Assembly (NCBI GenBank): GCA_011037195.1
Contig: JAAEAF010003099.1
Span: forward strand, 62,001-126,000
From: Triatoma infestans
Lineage: Eukaryota > Arthropoda > Insecta > Hemiptera > Reduviidae
Direction: 5' to 3'
Length of the DNA: 64,000 nucleotides
The notes below the pieces were generated by a model. The model searched no databases and had not been told where the DNA came from. It saw nothing but the letters and a program-made list of their open reading frames with translations. Below, piece after piece: positions 1 to 11,859 of this stretch (its first letter is position 1; every line of letters begins with the position of its first letter). The position numbers and the translations under genes are program-made.

Positions 1-624
1 TGCATTTTGTGCAGTTAATGTTACAAGAAGTCGATGAGCAAGAATTATTTGATATTTTCAGGAGTTTTTATACTGCTTATTATGTATTTGCAGTTTCTAT
101 CACTATTTCTATATAGTGTAGTTTGAAGACAGCTCTAAAAACTATGCCCTCTAATCCGAAAACACCTCCTTTCATAAGTGTCCCTCACCCCTTCCACCAT
201 CTCACTCCTATTTCACTCCCTCCCATACTTTACGCCCACCAGTGTGACGCTTTTGTATGTCGCTTTGCGTTCGGTTTTCACCGAATAGTTCCCGGCAAAC
301 ATTTTAGTCAAAGATTATCCTCACAACACTTCATTCTTCTGTTTTCATCTGATTCCCAACAATATAGATTATATAAATAGACTGGTGTGCTTCGTTTTAC
401 TATAGAAATGCTGCCAATCATAAAATGTTTTGTTAATTAGCTAGATAATTGCATATAGTGTGTGTTTTTAATTAGAGGCATTTGCAACAATGATGGCTTC
501 GGCGACATAATAGTGACGTAGTTACATCACCAACAATAAAGAACAATACAAGACTACAACAATAAGAATAGTAATAATAATAAAAGTAATAATTATAATA
601 AACAATAATACTGTTCTATTTCAG

Positions 625-834
625 ATAGCGCCACCACCGCCAATCTATAGAGATATTACCATTATAATTACCCGTCCTCTTTCACCGCCTTCTCCTCTAC
701 CTCATCTACCGCCACCACCGCCACCACCTACAGATACTAATAATAGTGATAATAATAATAATGGTATTAATGATGATGATGATGATGATGAAGATGATAT
801 TGATGATGATGATGATATTGATGATGATCTTGAG
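625..834 (+). CDS. BAG6: Probable BAG6 exon, proline-rich then acidic
   Basis: It follows a TTTCAG acceptor and ends at GAG|GTAACC. Seventy codons are open in only one frame: a polyproline run, then serine/proline, then an Asn/Asp repeat region ending in a long Asp/Glu run. The low-complexity composition fits the proline-rich middle of BAG6 but cannot prove it. The end phase does not match the exon at 4114. Confidence 0.45.
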
Positions 835-3800
835 GTAACCTAAATGAAATCGTTATCATCCTTTGTTTCCTTTCAGTAAATTTCGTTCCCTCCTCCTTCA
901 TCCACTTTACCTCTCCACCACATTGTGATTATTATTATTATTATTTATATTATTCCTTTTTAAATAATAGGCTGGCAATCAGTTATAAAAATTTATTATA
1001 ATCAAACACTAGTCCAATAACAAATTTCTTCATATACCAAAGAGAATATAGGTTTTTTCCGCATCTTGCCTGGGGAAACAAACAGACATTGGCCTGGTTT
1101 TATTTCCTCTTATTTATCAAGAGAAAATTGCTGACGCATTACTTTCTCTTACTGCTGTTCAAAAAACAGTAAATCGCCAGAAAGTTCAAACTTGAAATTT
1201 CATTCAGGAATCTATCAACACTACAATGTTTTTGGTAAAAAATCGGTCAGCCGGGTCTACCTCTTTATGAACTTTTTTTCCAATTTCTTCGAAAATGGCT
1301 ACAGCTTGGTATACCAGCATTCATATTTATTTATTTATTTATATCCATATACGGGCAAACGCCCTTTTTACAATATTTGTAAAACCAAAACAATAAACTT
1401 AAATATATAAAACAATATAAATAAATAAATATATAAAATCCTAATATATAATACAAATATAAAAATATATAATAAAAGAAAAGAAAATTTAAAATATACT
1501 CGTACATCTAAATATATATACATGTCTACATACTCATCTACATCTTACTAAACTAAATACTGAAACTACAAACAAATTATGAAATACGAAAAATAAAAAC
1601 ACGATAAATCTACATCTTCTAATGTTAAAATATCGACATTTCACGCATTGGTCTAGGGCTAGCGATCGCCTTTGGTGCGAGAAATTAGGGTTCGATTCCC
1701 GTGAGGGCAAAGTCGCTGTTGACCCAGCATCACGAGAAAAAGTGGGAAGCTACAGTTGATAGCGCACCTAGGTAGCGAAGGCCGGGACTAAACGGCGAGG
1801 GAACTACAGCGGCGTGCTTATCATACGTTCCCCCCAAAAAATTGCCGTCTAGCAAGCCTTGGACCTTCATGGGCTGTTGCGCCTTAGGTTTTTTTGTAGT
1901 TGAAATATTTTTCCAGGATTCGTTCGGGATCTCTGCGGCCGTGGTGACGTTAGACTTTATTATGAACTGTCACTTCTTCCATTTTACGATTTCTCCATCT
2001 ATTTCATTAATTAAAGGTAGCCAAGTATTGCCAAAAAATACCAAGTTTGAGGCAAATCGTTCATCGAAAGTCTCATTTCACTGAATGGTTTTCTCAATTT
2101 TTCATTTTTATGGTAACAATTCCTAAGATTTCCTTTAAACTTGGTATAATTTTATTTGTATAGTTAGTAAGCGAAGTTTAAAGACAATCGGTAAAGCATA
2201 CACATTCAATAAAGTTGGTTGATGGATTTTGACCAAAACGTTCGTTTCAGTTGTGGTCAGTGGAAGCTGAACGGTATATCAAGTTTGAGCTTCCTTCCTA
2301 ATTTTCGTATTTACATATTTTGATCACACACATACACACACATTTATATATATATAAACCGGTTTTAAATCACCCCCCCCCCCCCCCACAAAGACAGACA
2401 AAAATTTGGCCCTCATATACTTATGTATAAATGAATAAAATTCGATATTTTTTTTTTTTATCTCAATAATATTTATTGTAAAGAAAAACATAAAATAAAC
2501 TATCATACAAAATATATGTATAAATATATTTTTATATATTTAAATTGACAATAATGACACTATTGATAGTACGCATCCAAAATATTAATATTTTATAATC
2601 CAGTGTAAATAACATATTAACAATCCAGTGTAACTGGATTGTTGGAGACAAGCACAAAGTCGTCAGCGTACAATAAATTTTTATTTTTGTATCTCCAAGA
2701 ACGCTACCCATCAGAAGCGACGATTAATCATTTACGAAAAGTACAAACAGAATAGAACTCAACAACGAATGGAAGAAGCTGCGTAAATTTTTAGGACATT
2801 TATAAACTTTGAAAAGACACCTAGATTGAATAATTTCAAAAAAAGAAAAAAATGATCAACCGTATCCAAAGGCTGACGAGATCAGTGAAAAAACAATAAA
2901 TTTTCCGACTCCTCTAAGGAAGCTTGATTTATTAAGCTAGTAGTTAGAATGTTATCCAGAGCTGATAACCCCGCGTTAAGCCTGACTGAACTTCGCTTAA
3001 CAGATTGTTTTCGCACGCCAAGTGATTTAAAAGGATGAGCAGCAAAGAAATAATAAATTTCATGTAGCATACAGAAACAATAAAACAGCAAAGATAATAA
3101 AATTATCTAAATAGGAAATACCTCTTTTTGACATAATATCTTTACGTCATAATGATCCTTTATACGTCATAATGATCCATTACGCCGTAATGATTCTTTA
3201 CGTCATAATATCTTCTTTTTAATAGAGGGGAAGGTTGCGAATTTGCCAAAAGATTGAAGAATATTGTAATGCTCGTAAATGTAGTTAAAAAGTCTAAAAG
3301 TCTGTACAGTAACACAGGTGGGGCATACCTATACTCTAAAATTATATGATCTGGACCCTGAGTTTTGATACATTTAACGTTAAATGCTGTATCAATTTAA
3401 CGGCAATGAGCTTATCAATAGAGAAAGGAGAATCCAGGGGGAGAGATAAGATTCTGCTAAGAAGGTACAGATACTACAGGAGGATTGAGGAGAGTTTTGA
3501 AATGAGACATTAATTTATCCACAGTTACATCAGATCCCATCACAAAATTCTTCTATGAAGGCAATTAACCAATTATCTGAATTGCTTAGACCCTGAGGCA
3601 GCTGTAAATTGGATGTTCGAGTAGTCCGGCTATTCGTAGCTTCAGTATCATTGATGGACCACTAGATTGGTCATTTTGGATTATTGGTTTCATCTATTAT
3701 GTATAGAATTCGCAATCTTGGGAGGGAGCAATGAAAATAAGGGTGATAGCTATTATAAATATAAAATGTGTGTGTATGTGACAAAAATATGATACCATTC

Positions 3801-6800
3801 GCTAAAAACATTCGTTCTCAGAAAACCTCAAAACATGTATTTCCGATGAAAACTCATTTCGAAAATCAGACACATCGTAGTACTTGTTTTTCAGGTAGGA
3901 AAAGAAAAAATTCAAAGAATACACAGAACATGGAGACGAACGTTTTTGTATCGGTTGCTTCAGTTTAGTCGAGTGCTAACTATTGTTGGTAAATTGGCTA
4001 AACGAAGCAGATTATGCGGGATAAAACTCTTATGCAGGCACCCACCATAATAAGTACCTCAATATTTTCATGGGACACCCATCATATTTTCATTTGATAT
4101 TTATTTATTACAGTGGAACGTCAATCGAAGAGCATATATTTAAAAAACTTGTTTTTTGCACAGCAGCACAACTTTCTTCTTCACTATCCAAATGCTCCAG
4201 GTTCTAGCGGACCTGTTACTCTTGAAGAAGTCATGCAGAATTCACCAGACTTTCACTATATGGAAGGCATGTCTCTGGTTACAGATTTTTTTGTGCTCCT
4301 AGTAAGTAATGGTTTGTTATATATTTTGCTATATATTAATAATATCTTTATATAATAAGTGTATTTTGAAGGCCCGTAACGTTAGACTGTTAGACGCAAT
4401 AGGAGGAGAGACCAGAATGATAATGTTTAATATGAGATCAGCCGTGGCGCAGTTCATCACTACAAGATTACTTTCCTCTGGCCAAGAAACCAGTAATATT
4501 ACTGAAGCAGTAAACAGAATTAATGCAGAACTCAGAACCATATTAGAATCTTTGGTAAATTTTTTTAATGTTTTTTGTTGTGGAAGATAATGAAGACATT
4601 TTTATTAGGAGTTTCACCATTTAAACAGTTCATTCAATCTAATTATCAAAATAAAACCAATATCTTCACATGACACCCATCATTTTCGATAAGTGGAAGC
4701 TATCATTGAGGAATCTGTTTGAAACCATGTTCAGACCCTGACTTCTCTTTTGAGGCGAAAGTCCTCTCCTGGTTTGAATTCGTGTTTTGATGTTGAAATG
4801 TTTACGTTACAAAAAGTAAGCCGTGGAACACGGCGCAATTTCAGGATGTACGGAAGCAGATTAAATAGTTCTTAATTTTCTGGATCACCTGATGTGCTAA
4901 AATGTGTCACTGTTTTCCAAGTCTTAACCGCGAAGTGAGGATTAACAGAAACATTCAGGTATTGTAGCAGTGATTATTTCTTCGCGAATTATTTCACTTC
5001 GCCTCAGTACTCCATGGCAGTATGATAAAAGTTAATATTTAATTTCAGAAAGTTCAGATGAAGTTACAGTCTTACCAACTTTCTCTTACTCCCGTTCTCA
5101 AAATTATAATTGACAAATTTTATAGTTTGTGTAACAAATTTAATGAAAATCTTCGAAAACTGAATAAACTGTTCAGTAAAAGCGCACTTCCGGTTTACTA
5201 ATTTCCTTGAAACTCGGAATTTTGGCCATTATTTCTAATTAATTTTCTTTGGATGATAATTGTGTAATCAACTGTGATAGCATTAGAGAAAAACATAACC
5301 CCACCCCACCCCTAAAAGTGCCCTAAATGAATTTTCCCAGAGAAAGGTTTGAAATAAAAGTTGTACATCTTTGTATGTGTAGTTTATATACGAAGTTTCA
5401 AGAAAATCGTCGGAGCCATTTTTGAGAAAATCGCGTAAAAGTGAAAAAATCATTTAGTAAAGTGGTAAAGTAAACGCCCTTCCGGTCATCCGATTTTTTC
5501 AAACTCGGAAAGATCTAACTAACAATATTTAGATGACAGAATTGTCCAATAAACTGAAATAGCACTTTAGAGGAAGCCGTAACCCCTCCCCTAAAAGTAC
5601 CCTTAAATGAATTTTTCCAGAGAAATGTTCCAAATAAAAGTTGTAGCTCTTTATATGTGAAGTTGATGTACTAAGTTTCAAGAAAATGTTGAACCATTTT
5701 TGAGAAAACTGCAAAAAAGTAAAAAAAACAACTAGTAAAGTGGAACTTCCGGTTGAGGAATTTTAACAGATAACGTACTGTCAGATCCCATGGTGATACC
5801 TAAACGGAATATCAAGTTTCATCTTTCTACGGTTTTTCGATTTTGAGCTATGCTGTTCACATTCATACATGCACACACACACACACACACACACAGATCA
5901 TTTGCTAAAAACCACTTATCTGGACTCAGGGGACCTCATAACGGATGTTTCCGGTGAAAACTCGATATCGAAAATTTGACACGTAAGAGAAAGTAAAAGT
6001 AGTTAATTAAATTAAAATAATTACCTTTTCATCCTTCTCATAAAGTTCATTTCAGTTTTTATGTTTCGCATAATTCTATCATTTTGTTTTTAAAATTTTT
6101 AATAGAATATACTTTCATATTTGTATTGTGTATTGTTGGTCGTTGTTTCTTCATCTCACTAAAAATTCTTCATATTTTGCGCATGTTTTTTTAAATCACA
6201 ACAGATAATACATGTTGATGTGTGTAGGTCGTAGCTGCGAGCAACTATACAGTCGCCAGTGTACGCTACAGGCGGTAGGCCATTTAACTGCGGCAACATT
6301 TTCTACTCGCCGAATAGAAATCGTCCTCTGTTTGTTGCCCTAATTTAAAAATCACCCGTGAGATAGGTGCCTTCAGCAACAAACTCGAAGAGTACTACTC
6401 TCTCTTCAAGTTCCACCAAGCATAGCATGTCTTTTTCGTCGAATTTGTCACTTTGGAGTACTACCTGAAAAGTCAGATGCCGGATTTGATTGGATTGGAT
6501 CATCACAACAAATCAATTTTCCAACAGAAGTAATAAAATAGTTTTCGCATAAAATCAATTGGTTTTGAATTTTTTTTCTGCAAGTTCCTCTGTTAAGTGC
6601 AGCAAAATCTTCCTTAGCTTTCTTTGTTACCCAAATCGTGCAATCCTAGGGAATAAGAATTCTCTCATTTTTGTTTAATATATCTTCATGTATCTATCTA
6701 CTCCACAACTTACGGATCGAGAGTACTTATGTGCCCAGAAAGTGGCCTATTTTCTAGACTTAAGGCAACTCTGGCAATTTTTTTACGCTCTATTTCACAG

Positions 6801-9800
6801 ATTACTGAAATATTAGCCAGAATCCTCTTTATCATCACTTACTGCTATAAAGAGAAAGACCTGTTTTGATTCTCTTACTGCCGTAGAGAGAAAATAGCTG
6901 TTTTGATTCTTTACTGCAGAACCTGTTTGATTCTCTTATTGCATAAAAAGAAATATTGCGAGCCTGTCCAATTTTCAAACCGGAAATACAGTTTTGAAGT
7001 TCGTAAATACGTGAAATAAGTTTTTAGCAAATGCTCTCTGTTTATTGTGTAAATTCACGAAAAACGAAATCGCTGGAAGCTCAAACTTGATATTTGATTT
7101 GTGTACTATATCGCTTATTGAATGATTTTTCATATTTTCGCGATTTTCCTGAAAATCCCTCAAGTTTTGCCTTCACTTTTATTCCTTCAACACATTTTAA
7201 AACCTATAATTTATTTGAAATTATTTTCTGGAAAAATATGTGTCTGGGTGTATTGTGGAGACCTTAGACTCCGCCCTCTGTAATGTTATTTTAGTGCGAA
7301 TCAGTTACTGTGTGGAAAATAAGGCAACCAAATATTTAGTAATGTCCACTTTTTTTTAAGAAGAAATAATGCCCTCATTACATGTATTATTATTGCTGTG
7401 ACAAGATTTATCAATTTATACATATACAGTGTAGAGTTGAATGTTGTTTTATTTATCTTAGTGTACAATGATTTTGTGCACAATTTATAATGAAGAAATA
7501 TGATGTTTGTCTGTTAGAACGGTGAAGAAGTAACCATGAGAGAGGATGTAGATTTTATAGCCACGTTAAGTCAACTAAATCACACTACTATTCCAAACCT
7601 TATTCGAATTGTACTTGAACAAGGTAAACAGATTAATATTTTACTTAACTGAAATAAATAATATACATTATGGAAATTAATGTAATGCTATGAAGCAGAT
7701 GAAGGAGAATATTGGCGTAATATTACCTACCAGCTGAGTCAATATGCCAGAAGATTGGCTGCAATATTGTTGTATTGTTGCCAAAATGGACACGATGACT
7801 TTGAAAGACTTTTCTTAGCGTTTGCTGTAAGTTGTATTTTCTTGCCTATTCTTTTTTACAATTAATATTATCATGAGGTTGAATAAAAAACGGCTGGGCT
7901 TTTAACGTAAAAAAAAAAAGGGGGGCTGTTTTAATAATTATCTAAAAATAATTTAATAATATAATCTGCATAGAAAAAAGAAAATGCATCATATTGAAGG
8001 GCAAAGTTCAAGTGAAATTGTTACAATATAATTTTGTGACACTTCTTTCGTAAATAAATTTAGTTTATTTGGGTTATGCATATATATACAAATAGTGTCC
8101 ACCGAAGTTGTAGGGTACATGTATCTATGGCTACCATATATAATTCATGTGGCTACAAGGCTCTATTGGTGTGACTAAAAGTACAGGAAAGGGTCAGTGA
8201 ATCAAGAAATCTCCTTTATGAACTCCGAATTAGTTTGTGGCAAAATGATCAAAAACTGACGTTTATAAGATTTCATAGCAATCACTACAATTTTGAGTTT
8301 GCTGCTTGAGATTAAGCATTGTACACCAGATATTATGGAGTGGGTTGCCATGGCAGTTAGCTAAGGTCATCTCTGAACTTTATAAATTTCTTAAATTAGT
8401 ATTAACTCCATTCGGAATACATAGATGAGATCTTAAGACTATCTTTGTTATATGATAAACGATCATGCTGGTGCCATCTTCCAGGAAAGTACTTACTTTC
8501 TAAACTTCACACTGCAAATATCTTTCAAACCTTTCTACAACAGGAACATATAGAAATGTGCCTTAGTCCTTCTGATTTAAACCCCCTGTAGCACAAACAT
8601 ATGAAGGAAAAGATGGGTTATCGCTTAAAACGTTTCCTTCAAGGGACTTCGTCACCTGGATGATACACTACAAGAGGATATCGCTCGCCTCATTCAAGCA
8701 TACTCGTCCAATTGGAGAATGTATTGTTCGACCGGTGATGTAACTTATTATTAATTTCTTTTTTGTTTAATTTTTTCATATTGAAATCATTTATTACTTA
8801 GATTAATATAAATAAACTTTGGAAATTTCAACCAGTAAACTTTGACCTTCTGGATGGTGCATTTTTATTTCTCAGTTTATATATAATATTGAAATATATA
8901 ATATTGACAGAGGAGGGTGATCGATGGAGCGCCTACGTTACAAAGTTGGGCGGCAACACGGCTGGCTCGGCTATTGAGAACCATGTGTTCGTCGACAGAC
9001 AGCGCCGAATGTGTACATCATCTGTTGGTCTACAGAATGGGTGAAGGTCCGACTACGCTATTGCCTACACCGCCTCCATTGGCCGCCGCATCATTGCAAC
9101 CACCAGTACAGCCTCCAGTGGTAATACCTGCCTCACCAGCTCCGCCCCAACCACAGCCTCAGGTGCAACCAATGGAAGTGGAAGAACCACCCCCTGTACC
9201 AGAACAGATTGCTGACCCTCTGCCGGATGTTATACTTGGTGCAGAACAGTGGCATAACCATGTTCCGCCGGTAAATGTCTCCAGCTATTATGAGTGCAAT
9301 GATGTTATATAATTCTGTCATGTGTTGCATGATTTCTTTTTTTTTTTCTCAATATTATTGTAAACAAAATGTCCCTAATAAAGATTTTCTCAATATGTTA
9401 TAAATATTTTTTATAAAAACTTAAGTTATAGTTAATTATTTATTGCTAAAGTTTTCATCTTATTAAAAAAAAAAAAAAAAAATTGTATATAAGATCTTTT
9501 ATTCAATAAATCATTTAATCATGGATCTCACATTACAATTGTAATTCTTATGGAAAATTAATGGGTTATAGTAAATATGTCATTATTAAATTGGGTAGAA
9601 GAAATATACTTTACAGAATTTTTTTAAAAAACCAATAAGAGGGAAGTAAAGTAAGGAATTTGGACAAACAAATATTATCGTTGTGTTTCTCTATTAGGAT
9701 TGGGTGCCGATAATCACAAGGGATAGAGAAAGACAAAGGAGGCAGGCCGTACAAGGACCTCTGAGTGATGCCTATTTGTCCGGTATGCCCAGTAAAAGAC

Positions 9801-10156
9801 GTAAAGTAGTTAACTCGAACAAACCACAAAGCAATCTAGCAAAGGTCATCTCAGGTATATATATTTATTTCTCAGAATGTAAAATATTTGAATTTATTTA
9901 TTTTTTATTTTATGTATATTAATCTGTGTGTAAATAATTAATTTCTGTTCTGGTAGAGAGTATGACAACGGCTATAGGAGCTGCAGGTGTAGTAGGATCA
10001 GTGGACGGACTGGCTGAAACTGCCGGCACAGATCCCACTCTTAGATCGGCCTATAAAGAACAGGTCAGAACTACTGTACAGGCTACATTACGAACTCATC
10101 CTGATTATAAACCTGAAAAATATCCGAACGCTGCCAAATTGTTCGGCCCAAATTAG
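625..10156 (+). CDS. BAG6: BAG6 (large proline-rich protein, BAT3/Scythe) orthologue, 3' part
   Basis: BAG6 is a ubiquitin-like-domain chaperone. In known animals it holds tail-anchored and mislocalised proteins for GET-pathway insertion or for proteasomal degradation. Exons read here: 625-834 (less sure), 4114-4301, 4372-4554, 7518-7623, 7699-7826, 8911-9270, 9698-9854 and 9957-10156. The last seven join without a phase break into about 440 codons ending at TAG. The diagnostic part is the C-terminus: a DWVPII start, [16 protein letters not shown] (a basic nuclear-localisation-like stretch), then a helical tail with [10 protein letters not shown] and [16 protein letters not shown], matching the BAG-similar region that binds the UBL4/GET4 partners. 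A proline-rich stretch (8911-9270) precedes it. The N-terminal ubiquitin-like domain is outside the window. Exon 625-834 ends in phase 0 while 4114 needs one carried base, so an intervening exon is missing from this model. Confidence 0.85.
835..2599. other. BAG6 intron with repeat-family fragments and simple repeats
   Basis: No exon found. Around 1130-1210 and 2200-2330 are fragments of the ctttctcttac repeat family described at 5078 (with its internal phrase atatcaagtttgagctt). At 2324-2400 are (CA)n, (TA)n and a run of C. The in-frame exon missing between 834 and 4114 may lie in this intron. Confidence 0.5.
1640..1835 (+). mobile_element. tRNA-derived SINE-like sequence
   Basis: A tRNA-like head: an A-box-like ggtctagggctagcg at about 1650 and a B-box-like ggttcgattccc at about 1690, followed by a GC-richer body to about 1835. 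It stands out from the AT-rich intron. The body does not match the SINE at 25709, so this may be a second SINE family. A degenerate tRNA pseudogene is the alternative. Confidence 0.5.
2600..3560 (-). mobile_element. Decayed LINE reverse-transcriptase relic (antisense in a BAG6 intron)
   Basis: Reading the minus strand in broken frames I find pieces in the right order for a non-LTR reverse transcriptase. First is a [18 protein letters not shown] N-terminal block near 3350, then an AFD-like motif-A region near 2870. An [10 protein letters not shown] block follows at about 2760 and the catalytic [12 protein letters not shown] at about 2690-2630. Many stops and frameshifts separate them. The clade is not assignable. 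Confidence 0.5.
4114..4301 (+). CDS. BAG6: BAG6 internal exon
   Basis: TTACAG acceptor and CTA|GTAAGT donor. An in-frame stop at 4095-4097 forces the acceptor to lie downstream of it, and the AG at 4112-4113 is the only candidate. It codes for about 62 residues of helical character, including [16 protein letters not shown]. It needs one base carried from the previous exon. Confidence 0.7.
4372..4554 (+). CDS. BAG6: BAG6 internal exon
   Basis: 61 codons, phase 0 at both ends. The acceptor is GAAG|GCC, the donor TTG|GTAAAT, and only a 70-base intron separates it from the previous exon. It encodes a helix-rich segment ([40 protein letters not shown]). Confidence 0.75.
5078..5994 (+). repeat. 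Non-autonomous TIR repeat, best copy (917 bp)
   Basis: Bounded by a perfect 12-bp inverted pair, actttctcttac (5078-5089) and gtaagagaaagt (5983-5994). Inside are recurring phrases such as acttccggtt, tcaagaaaatcg and ggagccatttttgag, a (CA)n tract near 5880, and tttccggtgaaaactcga near the right end. There is no coding capacity. The same phrases recur in at least eight other places in this window, so it is a high-copy family, probably a MITE or similar non-autonomous DNA element. I see no clear target duplication. Confidence 0.6.
6770..7180. repeat. Fragment of the ctttctcttac TIR family
   Basis: Contains degenerate repeats of gattctcttactgc, then aaaccggaaatacagttttgaag and gctggaagctcaaacttgata, matching the inverted orientation of the copy at 5078. 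Confidence 0.45.
7518..7623 (+). CDS. BAG6: BAG6 internal exon
   Basis: Acceptor CTGTTAG|AAC, donor CAAG|GTAAAC. The 35 codons plus one base read [20 protein letters not shown] and on to LIRIVLEQ. Splices in frame to 7699. Confidence 0.75.
7699..7826 (+). CDS. BAG6: BAG6 internal exon
   Basis: Acceptor GAAGCAG|AT, donor GCT|GTAAGT. The carried G completes GAT. The product reads [20 protein letters not shown] then [19 protein letters not shown], a helical segment. The 75-base intron before it is very short compared with the next one. Confidence 0.75.
8440..8740 (+). mobile_element. Tc1-like transposase C-terminal relic
   Basis: Within the BAG6 intron, broken frames give NDHAGAIFQ (like the DNARPH-type catalytic block), then LSPSDLNPL and EKMGYRLKR. 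Last is [18 protein letters not shown], the layout of the end of Tc1-family transposases. Heavily mutated; no terminal repeats recognised. Confidence 0.4.
8911..9270 (+). CDS. BAG6: BAG6 proline-rich exon
   Basis: 120 codons, phase 0 at both ends. It starts after ATTGACAG and ends at CCG|GTAAAT. The first third is helical ([20 protein letters not shown]). The rest is rich in proline, glutamine and valine and ends near [17 protein letters not shown], next to the DWVPII start of the following exon, as in other BAG6 proteins. Confidence 0.85.
9698..9854 (+). CDS. BAG6: BAG6 exon with the [11 protein letters not shown] signature
   Basis: Acceptor TATTAG|GAT, donor TCAG|GTATAT. It encodes [16 protein letters not shown] followed by [16 protein letters not shown], a signature I recognise from vertebrate and insect BAG6. 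Confidence 0.92.
9957..10156 (+). CDS. BAG6: BAG6 terminal exon (BAG-similar tail)
   Basis: Acceptor TGGTAG|AG. The exon codes for 65 residues plus stop TAG (10154-10156). The tail [18 protein letters not shown] and [16 protein letters not shown] corresponds to the C-terminal BAG-similar helices of BAG6. Confidence 0.92.
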
Positions 10157-10169
10157 CGGATATTGATGT

Positions 10170-10175
10170 AATAAA
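10170..10175 (+). promoter_or_regulatory. Candidate BAG6 polyadenylation signal
   Basis: AATAAA 14 bases after the BAG6 stop. If it is used, the 3' UTR is very short. Many other A/T-rich near-matches follow, so use of this one is unproven. Confidence 0.4.
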
Positions 10176-11172
10176 AAATGACATGTTTCTCAGTAGAAGA
10201 ATAATATAAACGAATGAATAATGTATTTGTAAATATACAATATTCTAGAATTTAATTAAATTTTTTCATTTAAATAATTTGATTTTTTCATTATTAATAA
10301 ATATATATTTTAACAAATCTAGTCTATTGAACTAGATGTGGGTAGTGATTGATCGTGTATTATGGGTTTAAACAACAGTAATATAATCAGCTATTATTAA
10401 TATTATTATTATATAGAATATTTGTGAATGTTTTGAAAGGTGAGTTTCAGCTTTATTCAGCTGCTTTAATTTTTATTTAATAGGATTTAATAATAATATT
10501 TGAAAATAATCTAGGCTGATAGGTATAATTTTAAAAAAAATATCATTATTTAGAAATATAATAAGTTATTGTAAAATTACTTTAGAACAGCTGTTGTAAA
10601 ATAATATTTACAAATTTGTAGCAAGTAATATATTACGTGCACTCGGATTTATGTTATACATTATTAAGTTTTCATATGGTGGCCCTCCTCCTTTATTTTT
10701 TGTAAATAATATAGATTGATGGTTTTTTTATTTAAAAATACCAGATCTATGCTATATTATTAGTAGGGAGGTGGTTAGAGATCCGTACGATATCTGGACA
10801 ATATCTGCAATTATATCAGCTAGCAAGTTTCGTTTGTTTAATTATGCCCAATTCGGATTTTCCGATTTCGTCAGTATGGTTCATCAAATTTGTTTAGGGA
10901 ATCGACTTGCACTTTTAAAATTTGTGCCACACCAACTTGATTGTATGCGGGAGATTATATTATATGCGGATTTGTGTTTATACTGCTGAAAAAAGTAAAA
11001 AGAAAGACTGACAGTGATAATTCTGAAATAAAATATTGGTATAAAAATAACGTTAAATCATATGTAATTAAGCATTACTTATTTTCAAATTGATTTAGAA
11101 AGATTTAATGCAGATTACTTATAATGTTCTTTATTTCAAAATTTTCTTTTTTTTTTTTACTACCGTATATAA

Positions 11173-11305
11173 TACAACCTCACCAGTAAAATTAGTGGGT
11201 GTGACTAAAACTTTGAAGTGTATGTCTACATCTCTGCACAAACTTGGTGGACAAGACTCTGCCAGTGGAGGAAAATCGGAATTAAGGAGAAGAAGCTTGC
11301 TATGA
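11173..11305 (+). other. Unidentified coding-like terminal-exon candidate
   Basis: An open frame ending in TGA reads VKLVGVTKTLKCMSTSLHKL then GGKSELRRRSLL, with ordinary coding-like composition in a very AT-rich spacer. A CACCAG at about 11179 could act as an acceptor, and an AATAAA lies near 11517. It does not match the BAG6 end. It could be the last exon of another gene, a processed pseudogene fragment, or chance. Confidence 0.25.
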
Positions 11306-11813
11306 CGGATACAATCTCAGTTATTACAGAATTATTAAAATGGAAAAAATAGAAGCGTTGTCCTTTAATGTTGGCTTCTTTTTGAACAGATTGTTAATGA
11401 ATATAACTATGTATATACATTAAATGCTTATTTGAGAACCCAATACAATATAGTTGATTTATATATTGCCGACCGCAACATCATAAACACTTCTTTTTGA
11501 ACTTGTGTTCAAATTAATAAATTCTGTTTAATTTTTTTTTTTTTTTAACTTTAATATTTAGGTCAAGTTAAAACGAGAGAATTCTTAATAGTTAATAAAT
11601 TTGAAATTTCTTGTTTTGATAGCCGATATTGGCAATTGTTCTGAAAAAGGAACAATATTTTCTCTTCTAAAAATTCAAGCTCTAATTCAGTTTAAACAAT
11701 AAAACAAAATGCCGCCATTTATGTTGGATTACTAGAACTTGGTCATATTAGCATAAAACAGGATTTGCGTGACTACAATAAATTAAAGTAATACCTAATA
11801 AAAATATATAAAA

Positions 11814-11859
11814 CTAACAATACAACTAACTAGTATTAACTAGTTAGTTGTATTGTTAG
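11814..11859. repeat. Perfect 21-bp inverted repeat with 4-nt loop
   Basis: ctaacaatacaactaactag plus t (11814-11834), loop atta, and the exact reverse complement at 11839-11859. No coding sequence is associated with it. Confidence 0.8.

Noticed and set aside
15..83. Possible BAG6 exon at the window start (after ttttgtgcag, before tat|gtattt), 23 open codons.
   Set aside because: Both ends keep phase 0, but the donor is weak, the peptide is not recognisable as BAG6, and the upstream exon is outside the window.
10771..10989. 72-codon ORF after BAG6.
   Set aside because: AT-rich, no recognisable domain, no splice or composition support.
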